DNA of 52,856 nucleotides from Rhypophila decipiens (taxonomy: Eukaryota > Ascomycota > Sordariomycetes > Sordariales > Naviculisporaceae), in assembly GCA_033297075.1 (NCBI GenBank), contig MU858280.1:1-52856 (forward strand). Direction: 5' to 3'. The notes beneath the pieces were generated by a model that did not search any database, was not told the origin of the DNA, and saw only the letters and a list, made by a program, of their open reading frames with translations. Positions 21,443 through 32,315 of the stretch are shown one piece after another. The translations under genes and the position numbers were made by a program. Numbering within the stretch: position 1 is the stretch's first letter; every line of letters starts with the position of its first letter.

Positions 21443-22148
21443 TTAGTTAGCAGGCCACTTCTCGCCGGCGTCCCACTGTGTATAGTCAAGCCGGTTAGCA
21501 TCATCCTTGTATTGTCAAGGACAAAGCTTGCCTTGGGACAAGGCAGCAAGTTTGAGAAACAAGACGACTCACGTGCTCAACAATGCAGCCACCTTCCCAG
21601 CGATAACGATCAATGATGTTGCTACCATATGACCCATCATAGTTCAAGTAGCTCATCCCATCCCTGTACATCGTGCGACGGACCCGAATATTCTGGCCGC
21701 CCCAGATGCCGCCTAGGAGGTTGAGTGCCCACTGCGCTCCATTCTGCGCCATTGGGTTGTGGTTCTACCATCACCAATCATCCTGTCAGCATTAGCTTTG
21801 TGATCAAAGTTCCGTGTCGACCAAGTAAGCTGCTCGCGAAGCTTGACGTTAAAGGTCATGAGTGAGGGTCCAGGGAAGACGTACGATGTATTCAGGAGCA
21901 ATGTACGTAAACGCCAGCTTGACATCCTTCTTGACGAGAAAGGCGTCGACGAACTTGTCGTGGCGTGCCTTGATTTCTTCCTCGGAAGGTGCCGGGTCGA
22001 CTTTGTTGCAGAACTTGGCGTCGCCGGGGGCGTTGACCTGTCCGGCTTGTCGGGCTGCTAGGGCCCAGATGGACTCGGTCTCGACGGCCACCGGAGCGGC
22101 GAGGACGGTCAATGGCGCTACGGCCGCGAGGAGAGCTGAGAATTTCAT
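21443..22148 (-). CDS. Secreted SnoaL-like domain protein
   Basis: Exons 22148-21885, 21764-21573 and 21475-21443 give 162 residues, all phase 0. The signal peptide is MKFSALLAAVAPLTVLA followed by APVAVE. The mature protein has the helical start (EEEIKARHDKFVDAFLVKKD), then FTYIAPEYI joined by splicing to NHNPMAQNGAQWAL, then YRWEGGCIVEH joined to WDAGEKWPAN at the stop. This is the compact alpha+beta barrel of the SnoaL/NTF2-like superfamily as found in small fungal secreted proteins. The superfamily includes polyketide cyclases and many proteins with no known reaction; none can be assigned here. The tiny 33-nt last exon is supported by family conservation of that C-terminus. Confidence 0.88.
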
Positions 22149-22237
22149 GTTTTGGGGCGGTATATCTGTCGGAATTGCGGTAGAAGAAACTAAAATTATC
22201 AGGCCGGAGATGGTGGTCGTTGGGATGTCAGGGGCCA

Positions 22238-22243
22238 TATATA
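22238..22243 (-). promoter_or_regulatory. TATA box of the SnoaL-like gene
   Basis: TATATA lies about 90 bp upstream of the start codon at 22148. Confidence 0.5.
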
Positions 22244-22897
22244 CCCCCGACTGACGTCTTCCGGGTGGAAGTCCGGAAGCGGGGAACAGCCCGCCGAGAG
22301 CTTGCCCAGGCGGGTCATTGTAGGTTCGTGATCGAAATGTAGCCCCGGTCTTTATGTTTATCCTCCGGGATAAATTGGGCCGATGGGGCAAGCCAAGAGC
22401 CGCATCATTTGGTCTTTGCTGTTCTTTGGTCCATGTCGTCACATCATACGGTATTTACCCGATAGAGCTAAGGACCTTGTTGTTGCGAATGTTCTTTGCT
22501 GTTTCGTTGCTGTTCCCTGTACCGGGTTACCTTCCGAACGTGGCAAATATGGGGATTATACAACGCTGAGAGTATGTGGTGTAGGATTGGTGCAACACTG
22601 GCAGTCGACCTCCTTTCAACCGGGATACGATTTGCACTATCGAATCGTGCGAGTACGTAGCTTTCCTACCAGAACATGAGCTTCTACAGGTGTTCGTACG
22701 GTTCCTTAACTTCCTGAAGCTGGATTCCTGACATTTGTATTCCGGCACATGGGCCCTGGCTGTCAAGACTCGGTTCCGCGTTGGACCCCGGAGTGGTGCC
22801 CCCAGTTACTGGCCCAATTAGGGAACCGATTCGCGGAGTGAAACCCAAGACACACTGACATGCAAGCGGATCAAATATATTAATTGGAGTCGCCGTC

Positions 22898-22904
22898 TAT
22901 AAAA
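22898..22904 (+). promoter_or_regulatory. TATA box of the Cys-rich secreted protein gene
   Basis: TATAAAA lies about 86 bp upstream of the ATG at 22990. Confidence 0.6.
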
Positions 22905-22989
22905 TCCATGACCTCGGACAACTCCCGCCATCGCAACATAATCCGTCCCATTGACAACATTTATTAGAATTTGTCGGCCTCAAAAAAAA

Positions 22990-23730
22990 ATGTTCAACAC
23001 CCGGACCCTTTCTCTCCTCCTCGGAGGCGCCGCTCTGCTGGCCACTGCCTCCCCGGCTCCCAACCCGAGCACGTCTCCCTTGGCAGACTGTGCCCTAGTC
23101 GACTGCGCCAGCGGTCTCAAATGCGCCATCATCAACAACGCCGCCGCCTGTGTGGCCCCCGGGTCCCGTCAAGGCCCTCAATGCGGATATAACCCACAAA
23201 ATCGCTGTCCAGCCGGAGAGACCTGCTGTAATCCCTCCTGCGGCATCTGCACCAAGCCAGGAATGGGCTGCATCAAGCTTCTCTGCCAACCTCCCAAGCA
23301 GCCAATCATCACACCAAGAGTCCCCCCAACCATTTCTCCCGGAGGAAAATGCGGCAACTCCATCTGCGCAGCCAACGAATACTGCTGCAACGACAGCTGC
23401 GGGTACTGCCGCAAGGCCAACGAGCCGTGCACGCTCGAGCTGTGCGCCACCCCCAAGCCGCCTATCGTCCCGCCGAAGCCTCCCCAGCTGGGACCCAAGT
23501 GCGGACCTAACGTGTGTGCGGCCGGAGAGACCTGCTGTAACGAGAGCTGCGGGTATTGCGCCAAGCCGGGCGGAAAAGGGTGCACAAAAGAGCTGTGTCA
23601 TCTCGGCCCGTCGTGCGGCCGGGGAACGATGCGATGCGCGTATGGCGAGGAGTGCTGCAATGATAGCTGTGGGATCTGCACCAAGCCGGGTATGGGGTGT
23701 ATAATGAAGTTTTGCCCGCCGGCGAATTAA
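22990..23730 (+). CDS. Secreted cysteine-rich protein with four repeats
   Basis: One exon, 246 residues. The ATG at 22990 follows an A9 run; a TTG-started extension is not supported. Signal peptide is about residues 1-20 (FNTRTLSLLLGGAALLATAS). Four repeats follow the pattern CG-x(3-5)-C-x2-GE/NE-x-CCN-x-SCG-x-C-x(3-6)-C-x4-C, at about residues 62-96, 119-148, 165-197 and 200-242. They are separated by Pro-rich linkers (PPKQPIITPRVPP, PPIVPPKPPQ). The short Cys-dense units resemble disulfide-knotted modules of fungal effectors or wall proteins, but I do not recognise a named family. Repeats 1 and 4 share CGICTKPGMGCI, suggesting duplication. It is probably apoplastic or cell-wall located; function unknown. 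Confidence 0.85.
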   Translation: MFNTRTLSLLLGGAALLATASPAPNPSTSPLADCALVDCASGLKCAIINNAAACVAPGSRQGPQCGYNPQNRCPAGETCCNPSCGICTKPGMGCIKLLCQPPKQPIITPRVPPTISPGGKCGNSICAANEYCCNDSCGYCRKANEPCTLELCATPKPPIVPPKPPQLGPKCGPNVCAAGETCCNESCGYCAKPGGKGCTKELCHLGPSCGRGTMRCAYGEECCNDSCGICTKPGMGCIMKFCPPAN

Positions 23731-24277
23731 GAGTGGTTTGCAATTCTTGTCAAAAGTTGGAGGAATTTGAAGGAAAGTTGGGAACGAGGTTATGAGTATT
23801 AAAAGCCATGTATTAGTGCGAGCATAATAATCGAATAGTACAATTATTTCAACAGCCAGGGAATATGAATGCTGCAGGTACACTCCCTCAAAGAAAGGTC
23901 CATCAATGACAATCGCCGTCTTTTGACGACAGTCCACTGTGTGGTTACACAAACAGCCCCCATCACATTCAAACCCCTAAAAGACCCTGCACACCACCTT
24001 CTTCCAGACAAAAGATTGCTGATCATGCAGGTGACGAGATGTGGCGCAAATATTGTTCAGCTTCTCACGGGCCTAGAACTTGCCCGGAAATAACGCCGCG
24101 ACCGTTTACCGGGGAGGTGTGATGAGCACGAGGGGCAGAGCGTCATCAACCTTTCATTACAAACCACGTCCCGCGACGACGCGTCTTCTATTTGTCGCAA
24201 AGTCTCACCCCGGGTGATACTTGGCAGGTTGACAACAAATGGCGCCTTGATATCGTAACTGCTCAGCCCTGCCGCCC
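23731..24277. other. Intergenic region
   Basis: 550 bp between two same-strand genes. I see no gene. Confidence 0.4.
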
Positions 24278-25207
24278 ATGATGGCGGTATCTTCCCCACG
24301 ATGGACACTTTGGCTCATCACCTTGTTGGTCTTGGTCACGCGAGTTGTTGCATTATCGCCAAAAACTCCCAAAATTACCAATGAACAGTATCACATCACC
24401 GTCGACGTGCCATTTACCATCACCTGGTCTGATGTCATCGGGCCAGGCGTGACCATCGACCTTTTGGAACTCACGGGCGACAAGACCATCATGTTCAAAG
24501 AGAGCATCACCAACGGCGTGCACCGTGATGGTCATCACGTCTGGATCCCGCCTCCCTGGCTTTCAGCTACCGAGACATATCTGCTCGGCATCATTGACGA
24601 AGCGACTAACGAGGTTGGCTATTCGTCTACCTTTATGGTAGTGGGAGGGGTAAGCTATCAATCTTACACAATCATGATTCAGGTTTGACCTAACTCATGG
24701 TGGCCATAGGTTCTTCCCGATCTAAAGGTCAGAGGCACAAACATAACAGAGCGACAAGGCGACAATGATACAAATACTGTTATCCCACCAGAACCTACTA
24801 CAGAAGTCGAACCTCCGCCGGAATCCACACCTTTTGTTATCCTACCCGACACTAGTACCGGGACCGAATCAGGGACAACTTCCTTTACAACATCAACAAC
24901 CTCGGGAACAGCGTCCGCGGCCCCGACTGAGTCATCACATCCCAACAGTACCAATGTTCTTAGTACCGGCGCAAAAGCAGGCATCGGTGTCGGGGCCGCA
25001 GCGGGTGTCCTGGTGTTGATCGCTGGGCTAGTGTACTTTATCCGCAGGAGACGAGTCGCGTCCGGTGTCGCGGAGCCAGCGGGAGGAATTTACGAGAGCA
25101 CAGGACATGCGAACGAACCAAGGAATGTGCAGATGTTTCCTACTGATTTGACGGCGGGTGGGAGGGAAGATGTTCCAAGGGTGCAGAGGGTCGGGTTCTC
25201 AGGTTGA
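24278..25207 (+). CDS. Single-pass surface protein with Kre9/Knh1-like N-terminal domain
   Basis: Exons 24278-24649 and 24710-25207 give 289 residues with a 60-nt intron (GTAAGC donor). The signal sequence (LWLITLLVLVTRVVA) is followed by a beta-rich domain with VPFTITWSD and GVTIDLLELTGD. That is the pattern of the N-terminal domain of fungal Ser/Thr-rich wall or GPI proteins related to Kre9/Knh1. A Thr/Ser/Pro-rich stalk of about 80 residues leads to a membrane helix (GIGVGAAAGVLVLIAGLVYF) and a basic stop-transfer IRRRR with a tail of about 60 residues. It is probably a plasma-membrane or wall sensor-like protein; a role in beta-glucan binding is only inference. Confidence 0.82.
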
Positions 25208-26410
25208 GACATTATAAGTGAAATGAGAGATGAGCTGGAAGGCTCGTTCTGATGAGGCAAGTGTGTGTCTCGCCATTTTTAGCAACGGCAGGTGGAGATT
25301 TTGGGTGTGATGCGATTAGATTGGCTCCGAAAGGTAGGAAAGAAAGTCAAAGGTGAATAAAAGCTGTGGAACGAGCTTAATGGAAGTGACACTTTCGGTC
25401 TCTGTATTTTGTAATATTTGATGAACGGACTCATTTCCAATATCTCTTTTCCGGTTCTTGTTTCTCACCTTTGGACCTGCCCGGATTTGTCTTGAGAGCT
25501 GTTGCTGGTGATGTCACCGCGTTCTTTCCTTTTCTTGTTTTATTTCCCCGCTATGACATGCACACATCCGGTGGCCCACCGGGCTCACCGATGCAGTCGC
25601 CTGGGAGTCGGGACCCGCCGACCTTGCTCCCGTTTGCTCACCCGACTCGAATCCCCCGGTATGCCTTGCCCTCCGACTCCACTGCAGTCTACCGATTCCG
25701 TTCGATAACGCCTTACCGGGAAGCATATGATGCTATTCCCCGGCACTCAGCCGTCAGCGTCCACGTGTAGATCCCCTGTCACTGAGCTGAAAACAGTGCA
25801 CAAGGTGGCTTCCGTCATGTGTCGCGTGTCTTCTGTTTGGTCTTTTTTACCGTCCTCCAACGTGGGTGCCGCTCACTTTGTTCTTTTTGCTAAATGACAT
25901 TCCAAGCGAAATATAATCAATTCGCGATATTTCATTGGCAGTGAGGCGGTGAGAGCGATGAAATGTTTGCAACGTTTGCTGGTGTCTCAGTGTGTGTGGG
26001 TGAGTGCATCCAGGTTACCGAAAGGGAATGGCCAGCCAAGCTGTCGTCTTCAATTGTGATGTGTCGATACGGGACACCCAAGCCGGTGGGCATGTTTGGG
26101 TGTTTGCATGGTCGTAAACGGGCGGGTGCGTCGAGGAGCAAGTTGTGGCTGGCCGCACCTTCCCCTGGTAATGATGTGATATGTCAGATCTGACGAGCCC
26201 ACATCAATGAGGAAGTTGCGGGTGCGAGTCTGCCACATATAAACTTCCCAGTGTGCTTCCTTCTTCATTCCGTCAACCCGGTCAATTTCCTCTTTTCAAG
26301 ACTCGCCACCTTTCGTCCAAATTCCAACCCAAGATTCCTCTCACCGCCAAGCAAGTGTCTCTTCGACTTTTCTGCTTTTCTGCTGTCCACACACCATTAC
26401 CCATACCAAG
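25208..26410. promoter_or_regulatory. 1.2-kb upstream region of the HET gene
   Basis: No gene is visible; open frames at 25471-25770 and 25963-26193 lack any protein-like pattern. A TATAAA at 26238-26243 and a pyrimidine-rich leader from 26270 to 26400 precede the HET-gene ATG. Confidence 0.5.
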
Positions 26411-28228
26411 ATGTCTTCGACTAGTTCTACTTCCCCTTTTCAATATCAACCTCTCAAGTCCTCCGAGATCCGCGTGTTCAAGATTCTCCCTGAGTTTGAC
26501 ACCCTCTGCTTCGAGCTGAAGCACATCAACCTCTACAACGAGCCCGGCGAGTTCATCACCGTTTCGTACGTGTGGGGGAACCCACCGGGTACAGCCGAGG
26601 CCAGGATCAACAGATCCAGGCATTCAATTACCCAGAGTTTGTCGCAGGCCTTGCGACAGTTCCAGGAGCTGGCGGGCACCGCTACTCGTCCGGAAAGTCC
26701 GTTGGCCGGCCTAACTCCACCCTACTGGTTCTGGGCAGATGGGATCTGCATAAATCAAGAGGACACGGATGAGAAGAGCAGGCAGATTCCCATGATGGGC
26801 GATATCTATTCGATATCGTCAAGGACTCTCAGCTGGCTTGGGGATATTCCCTCCGACGTCGACCCCGGAAGCCTTGGTCAGCTCTTTGAGATGGCGGGAA
26901 GACTTGCATCACATCCCAAGAATGAAAAATGGGATGCAGTCGTACAAGGTCGCAGGATATACCGGGATTGGACATTCGATCCATGTTTTGAGCCGGTTTT
27001 CTTCGCTTGGTGTTGCCTGGTGAGGGCGGAATGGTTCAAACGATCCTGGACTCAACAAGAGGCTGTCATTTCCTACGACAAAGCATTCCTGAGCGTGGGG
27101 CCCTGTTTCTGTACCTTGAAGGGATTTGTTCTGGTGTCGGACGCGATAGACGCCATCATCGTTGACGAAAACTTACACCCCAGGACAGAAGGCTGGGTGG
27201 ATCCGTCCGTGCTGGCAGTACTTGGTATACGGTCGATCAATGACACAATCCCTCCGATACTTTCCACCCGAAGACAACAGTCTCATTTACCTCAAGCCCT
27301 TCAAGATCCTGACCAGGGTCTCAGTTTATTTGCCGATCGGTACCTAAAGGTGCTTTTAAGTATGGGAGAAAGGAAGGCAACCATACCACACGACCTCATC
27401 TATTCCAGGTTGGTTATCAGCGCCGTTTCCGAGCTGCCGAGTTATCTCGCACCGAACTACCGCGTACCCTACCCGGAAGTGTGTTTGTCATATTTCAAAG
27501 TGATAATTTGTTATACTCCTTTCTTCACATTCCCCCTAACCCCGATTGCCCAGGGTCCGAAAGCCCATCAGACCTGGATTCCTGATATGGGAAGGGCCGA
27601 GATGCTCGTTTCTGTGTTGAGACCCAAAGACTGTTTTTTGATCAAAGTCTCCGACGACGCGAAACTCCTCACACTTCGCGGCCTTCAGGTGGATATCGTC
27701 GCTGCGGTATGGCACCCGGGTAACTTTAAGATGACGCTACCCTCAGCAGTGCACGAAAAGTACGCAGAGTTTGTACACGAAGTAGTGGCGAGGTCTGCAT
27801 TCTTGCAGAGACGACCATTGGAAGTTGTGAAGAAGGAATGCCTATCTCGGATGCTAAACCTTTTGTGGGAAAATAATGATCTCGATAAGTTGTGCAAGGA
27901 CTTTGAGCTTGTGGGCCAGGGATTTGCCCCTCGGGAAGAACACCGGGACCTTGGAGATTTCGTCGCTGGGCTGGAGGGCTATTTTCGCAGCAAGTATAAG
28001 GTTCTCATCACCTTGCGGGGGTTGGTCTTTCAGGCGCACCGGCTTTCCGCACCAGATCCCGGCGACATCATATGCAAACTTGTGACCACAAGAAACAACT
28101 TCTGTCTCCGTCGCCGTGGAGAGTACTTTGAATACGTTAGTTATTGCTTTCCGTTAGAGAATTCCAAGCAGGAACCTGAGGGTCAGGCTCTTGATGGACC
28201 AGATGTAGAGCTCTTTCATCTAATTTAA
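26411..28228 (+). CDS. HET-domain protein
   Basis: One exon from ATG at 26411 (context CAAGATGTC), 605 residues. The heterokaryon-incompatibility domain spans about residues 40-220. Its blocks are FITVSYVWGNPPG, YWFWADGICINQEDTDEKSR followed by QIPMMGDIYSISSRTLSWLGD, and WFKRSWTQQEAV. Family knowledge: HET domains share a fold with TIR domains and trigger programmed cell death on non-self recognition. The C-terminal 380 residues are the usual variable region and show no repeats. Positions 27479-27553 have good intron signals (GTGTGT donor, CTAAC, CCAG) and a length of 75 nt. The enclosed protein (YPEVCLSYFKVII) fits the family, so I kept it as coding. Confidence 0.9.
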   Translation: MSSTSSTSPFQYQPLKSSEIRVFKILPEFDTLCFELKHINLYNEPGEFITVSYVWGNPPGTAEARINRSRHSITQSLSQALRQFQELAGTATRPESPLAGLTPPYWFWADGICINQEDTDEKSRQIPMMGDIYSISSRTLSWLGDIPSDVDPGSLGQLFEMAGRLASHPKNEKWDAVVQGRRIYRDWTFDPCFEPVFFAWCCLVRAEWFKRSWTQQEAVISYDKAFLSVGPCFCTLKGFVLVSDAIDAIIVDENLHPRTEGWVDPSVLAVLGIRSINDTIPPILSTRRQQSHLPQALQDPDQGLSLFADRYLKVLLSMGERKATIPHDLIYSRLVISAVSELPSYLAPNYRVPYPEVCLSYFKVIICYTPFFTFPLTPIAQGPKAHQTWIPDMGRAEMLVSVLRPKDCFLIKVSDDAKLLTLRGLQVDIVAAVWHPGNFKMTLPSAVHEKYAEFVHEVVARSAFLQRRPLEVVKKECLSRMLNLLWENNDLDKLCKDFELVGQGFAPREEHRDLGDFVAGLEGYFRSKYKVLITLRGLVFQAHRLSAPDPGDIICKLVTTRNNFCLRRRGEYFEYVSYCFPLENSKQEPEGQALDGPDVELFHLI

Positions 28229-28707
28229 TATCATAGCAACTCTCCCTTGTCGGTCCTGATGCAGTGAAATTCGGACACTTAGATCTAGTTGTCTCGATTT
28301 TGTACGGAAAGTGGATCAAATCAGGTCAGTTGCCAGCCAAGTGCCATAGTCGATTGCATGGTATGTTCACGTGTATGGAAAGTCTCCATTTGGTGTGTGT
28401 ATATATTCTTCATAAAAGCTGGTTATTTTGAGACTTTCCTTTGAGTGAGCCTGGCGTTTCTGACGTTGGTGTCTTCTGGTGTCTCACCAGGGTCTTAGTC
28501 GTGATATGATGTGAGGATAGATGGCAATGTACCGTATATACATGAGCCGGTAGATACTTGACCGGGACTGCTCCACATCTATGCACATCTAACACGAAAC
28601 TCAGATAACAGTGACAGTGACCCCACTATCAGCTATAATACGCTTCTGGGGCAAGTAACCAGCCCCAACCCGCTCATACAAGCCTGCCCCAGCCTTGACG
28701 GCTCCAC
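28229..28707. other. Intergenic region
   Basis: The 3' flank of the HET gene. I see no gene. Confidence 0.4.
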
Positions 28708-29136
28708 TCAATCTAGTACCAAGTTACCCTCTTGAAAGGGTTTCACGAGAATCAAGTAGCTCAGTAGATCATCCCTGTTTGTCCTCCTTGGTGTGGCCGA
28801 TGACGAGAAAGAAAGCCGCCTAACGGTCACTTGGCTAGTCAACGACGAAACCGGTGGCCATGCCTCCGAGGATCCAACGGCTGATCCCGATCCATTGTAG
28901 GGCGGCAGGTGATGAACCTGATAAGCCTGTTGCAACATACGGTTAACGGTTAGTATGATAAATCTTCCAAGGGCTTTCTCAACCCTGTTCTCGTGGAATA
29001 CCTCCCTGTCATAGTCACAGAAAAGCAGCGACCTGTCGAAAGGGTCTGCCGTCAAGCGGAGCACTCGAGCAAACAGAGACGAGAGATTTCTGATGGTCAA
29101 GTCGGTCCAAGGTCGCCATGTTGAGCAGGATCCCAT
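28708..29136 (-). CDS. Hypothetical protein, possibly partial
   Basis: An ATG-started frame of 142 codons. The first part reads as a plausible soluble protein (LTIRNLSSLFARVLRL, DPFDRSLLFCDYDREVF, VEKALGRF). Around 28925-28965 there is an ACTAAC branch-like site followed by CAACAG, so part of this stretch may be intronic. The C-terminal third is Ser-rich and low complexity. No known family was recognised. It lies just downstream of, and on the same strand as, the FTA2-like gene and could be a separate small gene or a remnant. Confidence 0.35.
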   Translation of the reverse strand: MGSCSTWRPWTDLTIRNLSSLFARVLRLTADPFDRSLLFCDYDREVFHENRVEKALGRFIILTVNRMLQQAYQVHHLPPYNGSGSAVGSSEAWPPVSSLTSQVTVRRLSFSSSATPRRTNRDDLLSYLILVKPFQEGNLVLD

Positions 29137-29431
29137 TCCCCACCCTGTGTATTACCACTATAGGAAACAGAAACAAGGAGTTTGGAGTTCTTTTCCCCAA
29201 GGACGTCAGAAGTCTTCATAACTAGACTAATTTATATAAGGGTATGGGTGACTTTGTCTTCTTCAAAGTTGACACAAGTGGGATGGGGGTATAGCATTGA
29301 TACCATTTTCCTACAATGACGGACGTACCGATGATGGGTTCTGCTTGTAGTGTACTACTAACCGCCACAAGCGCGATGAAAATCCTGGAGACACATGTGC
29401 CAAACACCATCCCCCTCCTCCCACGCGCCAC

Positions 29432-30388
29432 TCATGGTTGGTTGGAACGCAGCGGGCGGTTGTTTGGGGCATATGCAACAAGGTCCTTAAACTTTGGCCT
29501 CGTCAAGCGGCTCCTCAGAAACGCGGGATGCCAAGGGTACCGAATGGCTGATAGGTCCAATAGAACCCCATCCCTCCAGTCCTCAGGACGTGTTGGGAAA
29601 GTGAGTTGGAAGCCTGCCTGCCAGAGAAAGTCTATCTCCTGTTGTGCGACGACTGGATCAGACTTGCGGTGGGGGATGTACTCGTAAACGATGGCGTTGC
29701 GATCACCCGTCTCTGGTGATATTGTACGCAGCACATCGCTAGCATGAAGCCTACGAGGAAGTCCACGCGTGATTGCGCGGGCAATGTCGGCAGGGCTGAC
29801 GGTTGTCCAGCCATAACAGCGCCTCAGACGTGGCATCGTTTCGCCGATTACCCGGACTGCAACGGGCAGGTTTTGGAATTGGCCGTCTTGTCGGCCCCCG
29901 TCTGAGAAGGCTCGCAGGTTCTGGATGGCATCGTCTCGGGTCGAGGGCCTAGGATGGAGGTAGACTGCCTCGTTTTGGGCCGAGGCGGTGTGAACAGCAG
30001 AGGTGATCATCTCAAAGAGGGCAGAATTCTGGCATTCTCTCTGAAAGGCCCAGTATTTCTCGGGCTCCGGAGGCGCCATAGTGTTCCAGAACTATCGGAC
30101 AGGTTGGTAAACACTCAAATGCCTCGCCGCGACTGACTGCATGACAAAGGCCACACTCACCACCTTGAGCGCGTAGCTCTTGCCCAGTATCGTGACCTCG
30201 GACACGAATCCATCAACGCCAGCTCCGAGCAGGGCTTTCCACTCCCAATCCTTGACAAAGTCGCAGGGCCAGAGCTTGGGCTGGCGAAAGTTTTCCCAGG
30301 CGCGTGGCGCCTCCCCTTGTAGGGGTTGGTGGTGTTGAAATGGGCGAGTTTTGAACTCGCTGCATTTTTGGTAAAAGGACGTGGCCAT
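29432..30388 (-). CDS. FTA2-like kinase-fold protein
   Basis: Exons 30388-30161 and 30091-29432 give 295 residues; the 69-nt intron is GTGAGT...GATAG, phase 0. A Gly-rich loop (LLGAGVDGFVSEV) and a lysine strand (YALKV, then FW after splicing) form a kinase N-lobe-like start. Downstream come a helix with ECQNSALFEMI and a C-terminal DGVLLDLSAIRYPWHPAF, comparable to the degraded catalytic and activation region of the fungal FTA2 (Sim4 kinetochore subunit) family. No HRD or DFG is visible, so catalysis is doubtful. Many filamentous fungi have multiple non-kinetochore paralogues of this family, so a kinetochore role should not be assumed. Confidence 0.75.
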
Positions 30389-31016
30389 GTTCCGCAGATT
30401 TGGGTCTTGACTCGCGTTTTGCTGAGGTTGTTGTGGGAAAATCGGGAAAACAGAGTGGGGTGGTTCTGACAGCCACAGCGGGTGGGTTTTCCTGTTTGCT
30501 GCGACCGACTGTTGTCACACCGAGTTCCATTTCGTTCCAGTCAGAGGCAAAGCCCCCTTGCCGGCTACGCGTGACCGTGTGCTGGGTAAGGGTTGTTGAG
30601 TCCGAGACCGCGATGGTCACTTTCTCACTGCAAATCTTTCAAACACTACAATATTTTGCTCGCTCCCCTTTTCTAATTTTTTTTTATTTCTGCTGTTTTT
30701 TAGAGGGTTGGCGAGGGTTCGAAAAGATTCAGCTGGCTTTGTGTTGTCCCACTGCTAAAATGAGAGCTACCTATTCAATCAAATATGGTAAAAAGGTCAG
30801 CGGTTATATTAGTGAGGGTTCGAAGAGATTTAGGTGACTTAATGCTGTCCTAGTGCTAAAATGAGAGCTGTTTAGTCGGGGCAAAGGTGCATTGGAAAGG
30901 TTTATTCAATAATGCAATATTAATTTTCCTCAGTCTGGCCAAACCTCCACGCAGTTACCTGCTTGACTATGTACCTACCCTCAACCTCCTGCCCACTATA
31001 TACACATATCCATCCC
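30389..31016. other. Intergenic region with a diverged direct repeat
   Basis: The stretch holds the promoter of the FTA2-like gene and the 3' flank of the DUF1996 gene. It contains the direct repeat listed separately. I see no gene. Confidence 0.45.
30712..30869. repeat. Direct repeat, 57 bp, offset 101 bp
   Basis: The copies at 30712-30768 and 30813-30869 both start GAGGGTTCGAA and end GCTAAAATGAGAGCT. Several of the internal differences are transitions. It may be a decayed transposon end or local duplication. Confidence 0.65.
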
Positions 31017-32315
31017 TCAAAGACACTGCGAATACCACTCATTCGAAGCGCGACAAGTCGACCCCGAAGCACAGGTCGTGCATCCCGTATATCCACGACC
31101 ACCACACTGTCCCCATTTCGCAACCTGACACCCTCCCCCATTGCCCGGATTCGGGTTCGGTGTCGGGGTAGGTGTGCTCCCACCACCATTCCCAGGACTT
31201 CCCCCGCCAGGCTTAGGCTGCGGCCCCGTAATCTCCACCGCACCAGGTAACTCACTCAACCAGCCATCAATATTCTCCGGAACTTTCTTCGACTGGGTAC
31301 ACCGATTTCCCTCGGCAATACTCTGTGTCTTTAACGTCCTGCAGTTCAGACCGGAAAAGTCGCAGTTGGGATCATCCATCGCGCTCTGCAAGCTGTTTCC
31401 TCGCCAGCCAAAGACATAGTCCCCGTGGTTGCCGTAGCCGGTGTAATCGCCATAGGCCCAGACAAACGGCTGGGATCCGTCCTCCGGCCATAGCGAGCGG
31501 TCGTTGAACCGCCGTGTGTCCCAGATTACTTCGTAAAACAGCTGGGGGATCTTGACGGGGTGGGAGGCTGGGCAGGGACCGTTTGACTCGAAAGTTCCCG
31601 AGGATGGGTAAGCCACGTGGGAGGAGTGGTCTGCCGAGTCGAGGTTTTTACCGTCCCAGCAGGTGGGGAACCGGATGTTGGCCATGATTCCTGCTGGACA
31701 GGGGCCCGTCGGCATGGTGGCTGTTTCGCCTGTTCGGGTGGAGAGGTCTTGCAGACAGGTGTAGGTTAGCTGGCGGAATTTGGAGGCTTCCTGGGCGGTG
31801 CGGTAAAACGGGTTGCCGACGATCATGCGGAAGCCTGGCTGGAAAGCGGTTACCCGCCCGCCCGAGAAGGAGGGCGTGTAGTAGACCGTCATGCCGCCGT
31901 CGCGGGCGGACTCAAAATTGAGGTTGGCGCGTTGCGGCACGCGGTGGTAGGATCCGTTGCGCGCGCGAAAGTACAAGACTGCGGTCCAGTAGTTGGAAAA
32001 GTCCTCGCTAAAGGTGCAGGTTGTGCAGGTGGATTCGGTCGAGATGTCGTTGCGGGTGTGGTCCATTGTTATGTTGAAGCCGTTTCCGCCCACGATTTGG
32101 TGCACGTGGGGGGACTGGGTGGCTCCGGGGAAGACGAGGCTAGGGGGACATGATTGTTAGAATGCGGCATGGAAATGATCGTGGATGAAGAATGGAACTT
32201 ACGGATCAAGACGCTCGACCACGAGTTGAGAGCACTGGAAGCGGAGGAGGGCTTCGGCGGTTGGGGCGAGAGCCGCAAGGGCCGCTGCCAGGAGGGGCAG
32301 GCCTCGGAGTGTCAT
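31017..32315 (-). CDS. Secreted DUF1996 protein with C-terminal CBM1 cellulose-binding domain
   Basis: Exons 32315-32203 and 32139-31017 give 411 residues; the 63-nt intron has a GTAAGT donor. Signal peptide [20 protein letters not shown]. The DUF1996 region (about residues 25-320) contains [40 protein letters not shown] and [21 protein letters not shown] Pro/Gly/Thr linker leads to a family 1 carbohydrate-binding module: [19 protein letters not shown], ending EWYSQCL, with the conserved Cys and aromatic residues. It is therefore exported and likely attached to cellulose during growth on plant matter. The activity of DUF1996 is not established. Confidence 0.93.

Noticed and set aside
23095..23952. 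285-codon minus-strand frame opposite the Cys-rich protein
   Set aside because: It arises from the repeat structure of the real gene, whose signal peptide, TATA box and cysteine pattern lie on the plus strand.
29222..29431. Signal-peptide-like frame on the minus strand
   Set aside because: It begins at GTG rather than ATG and the rest shows no protein-like pattern.
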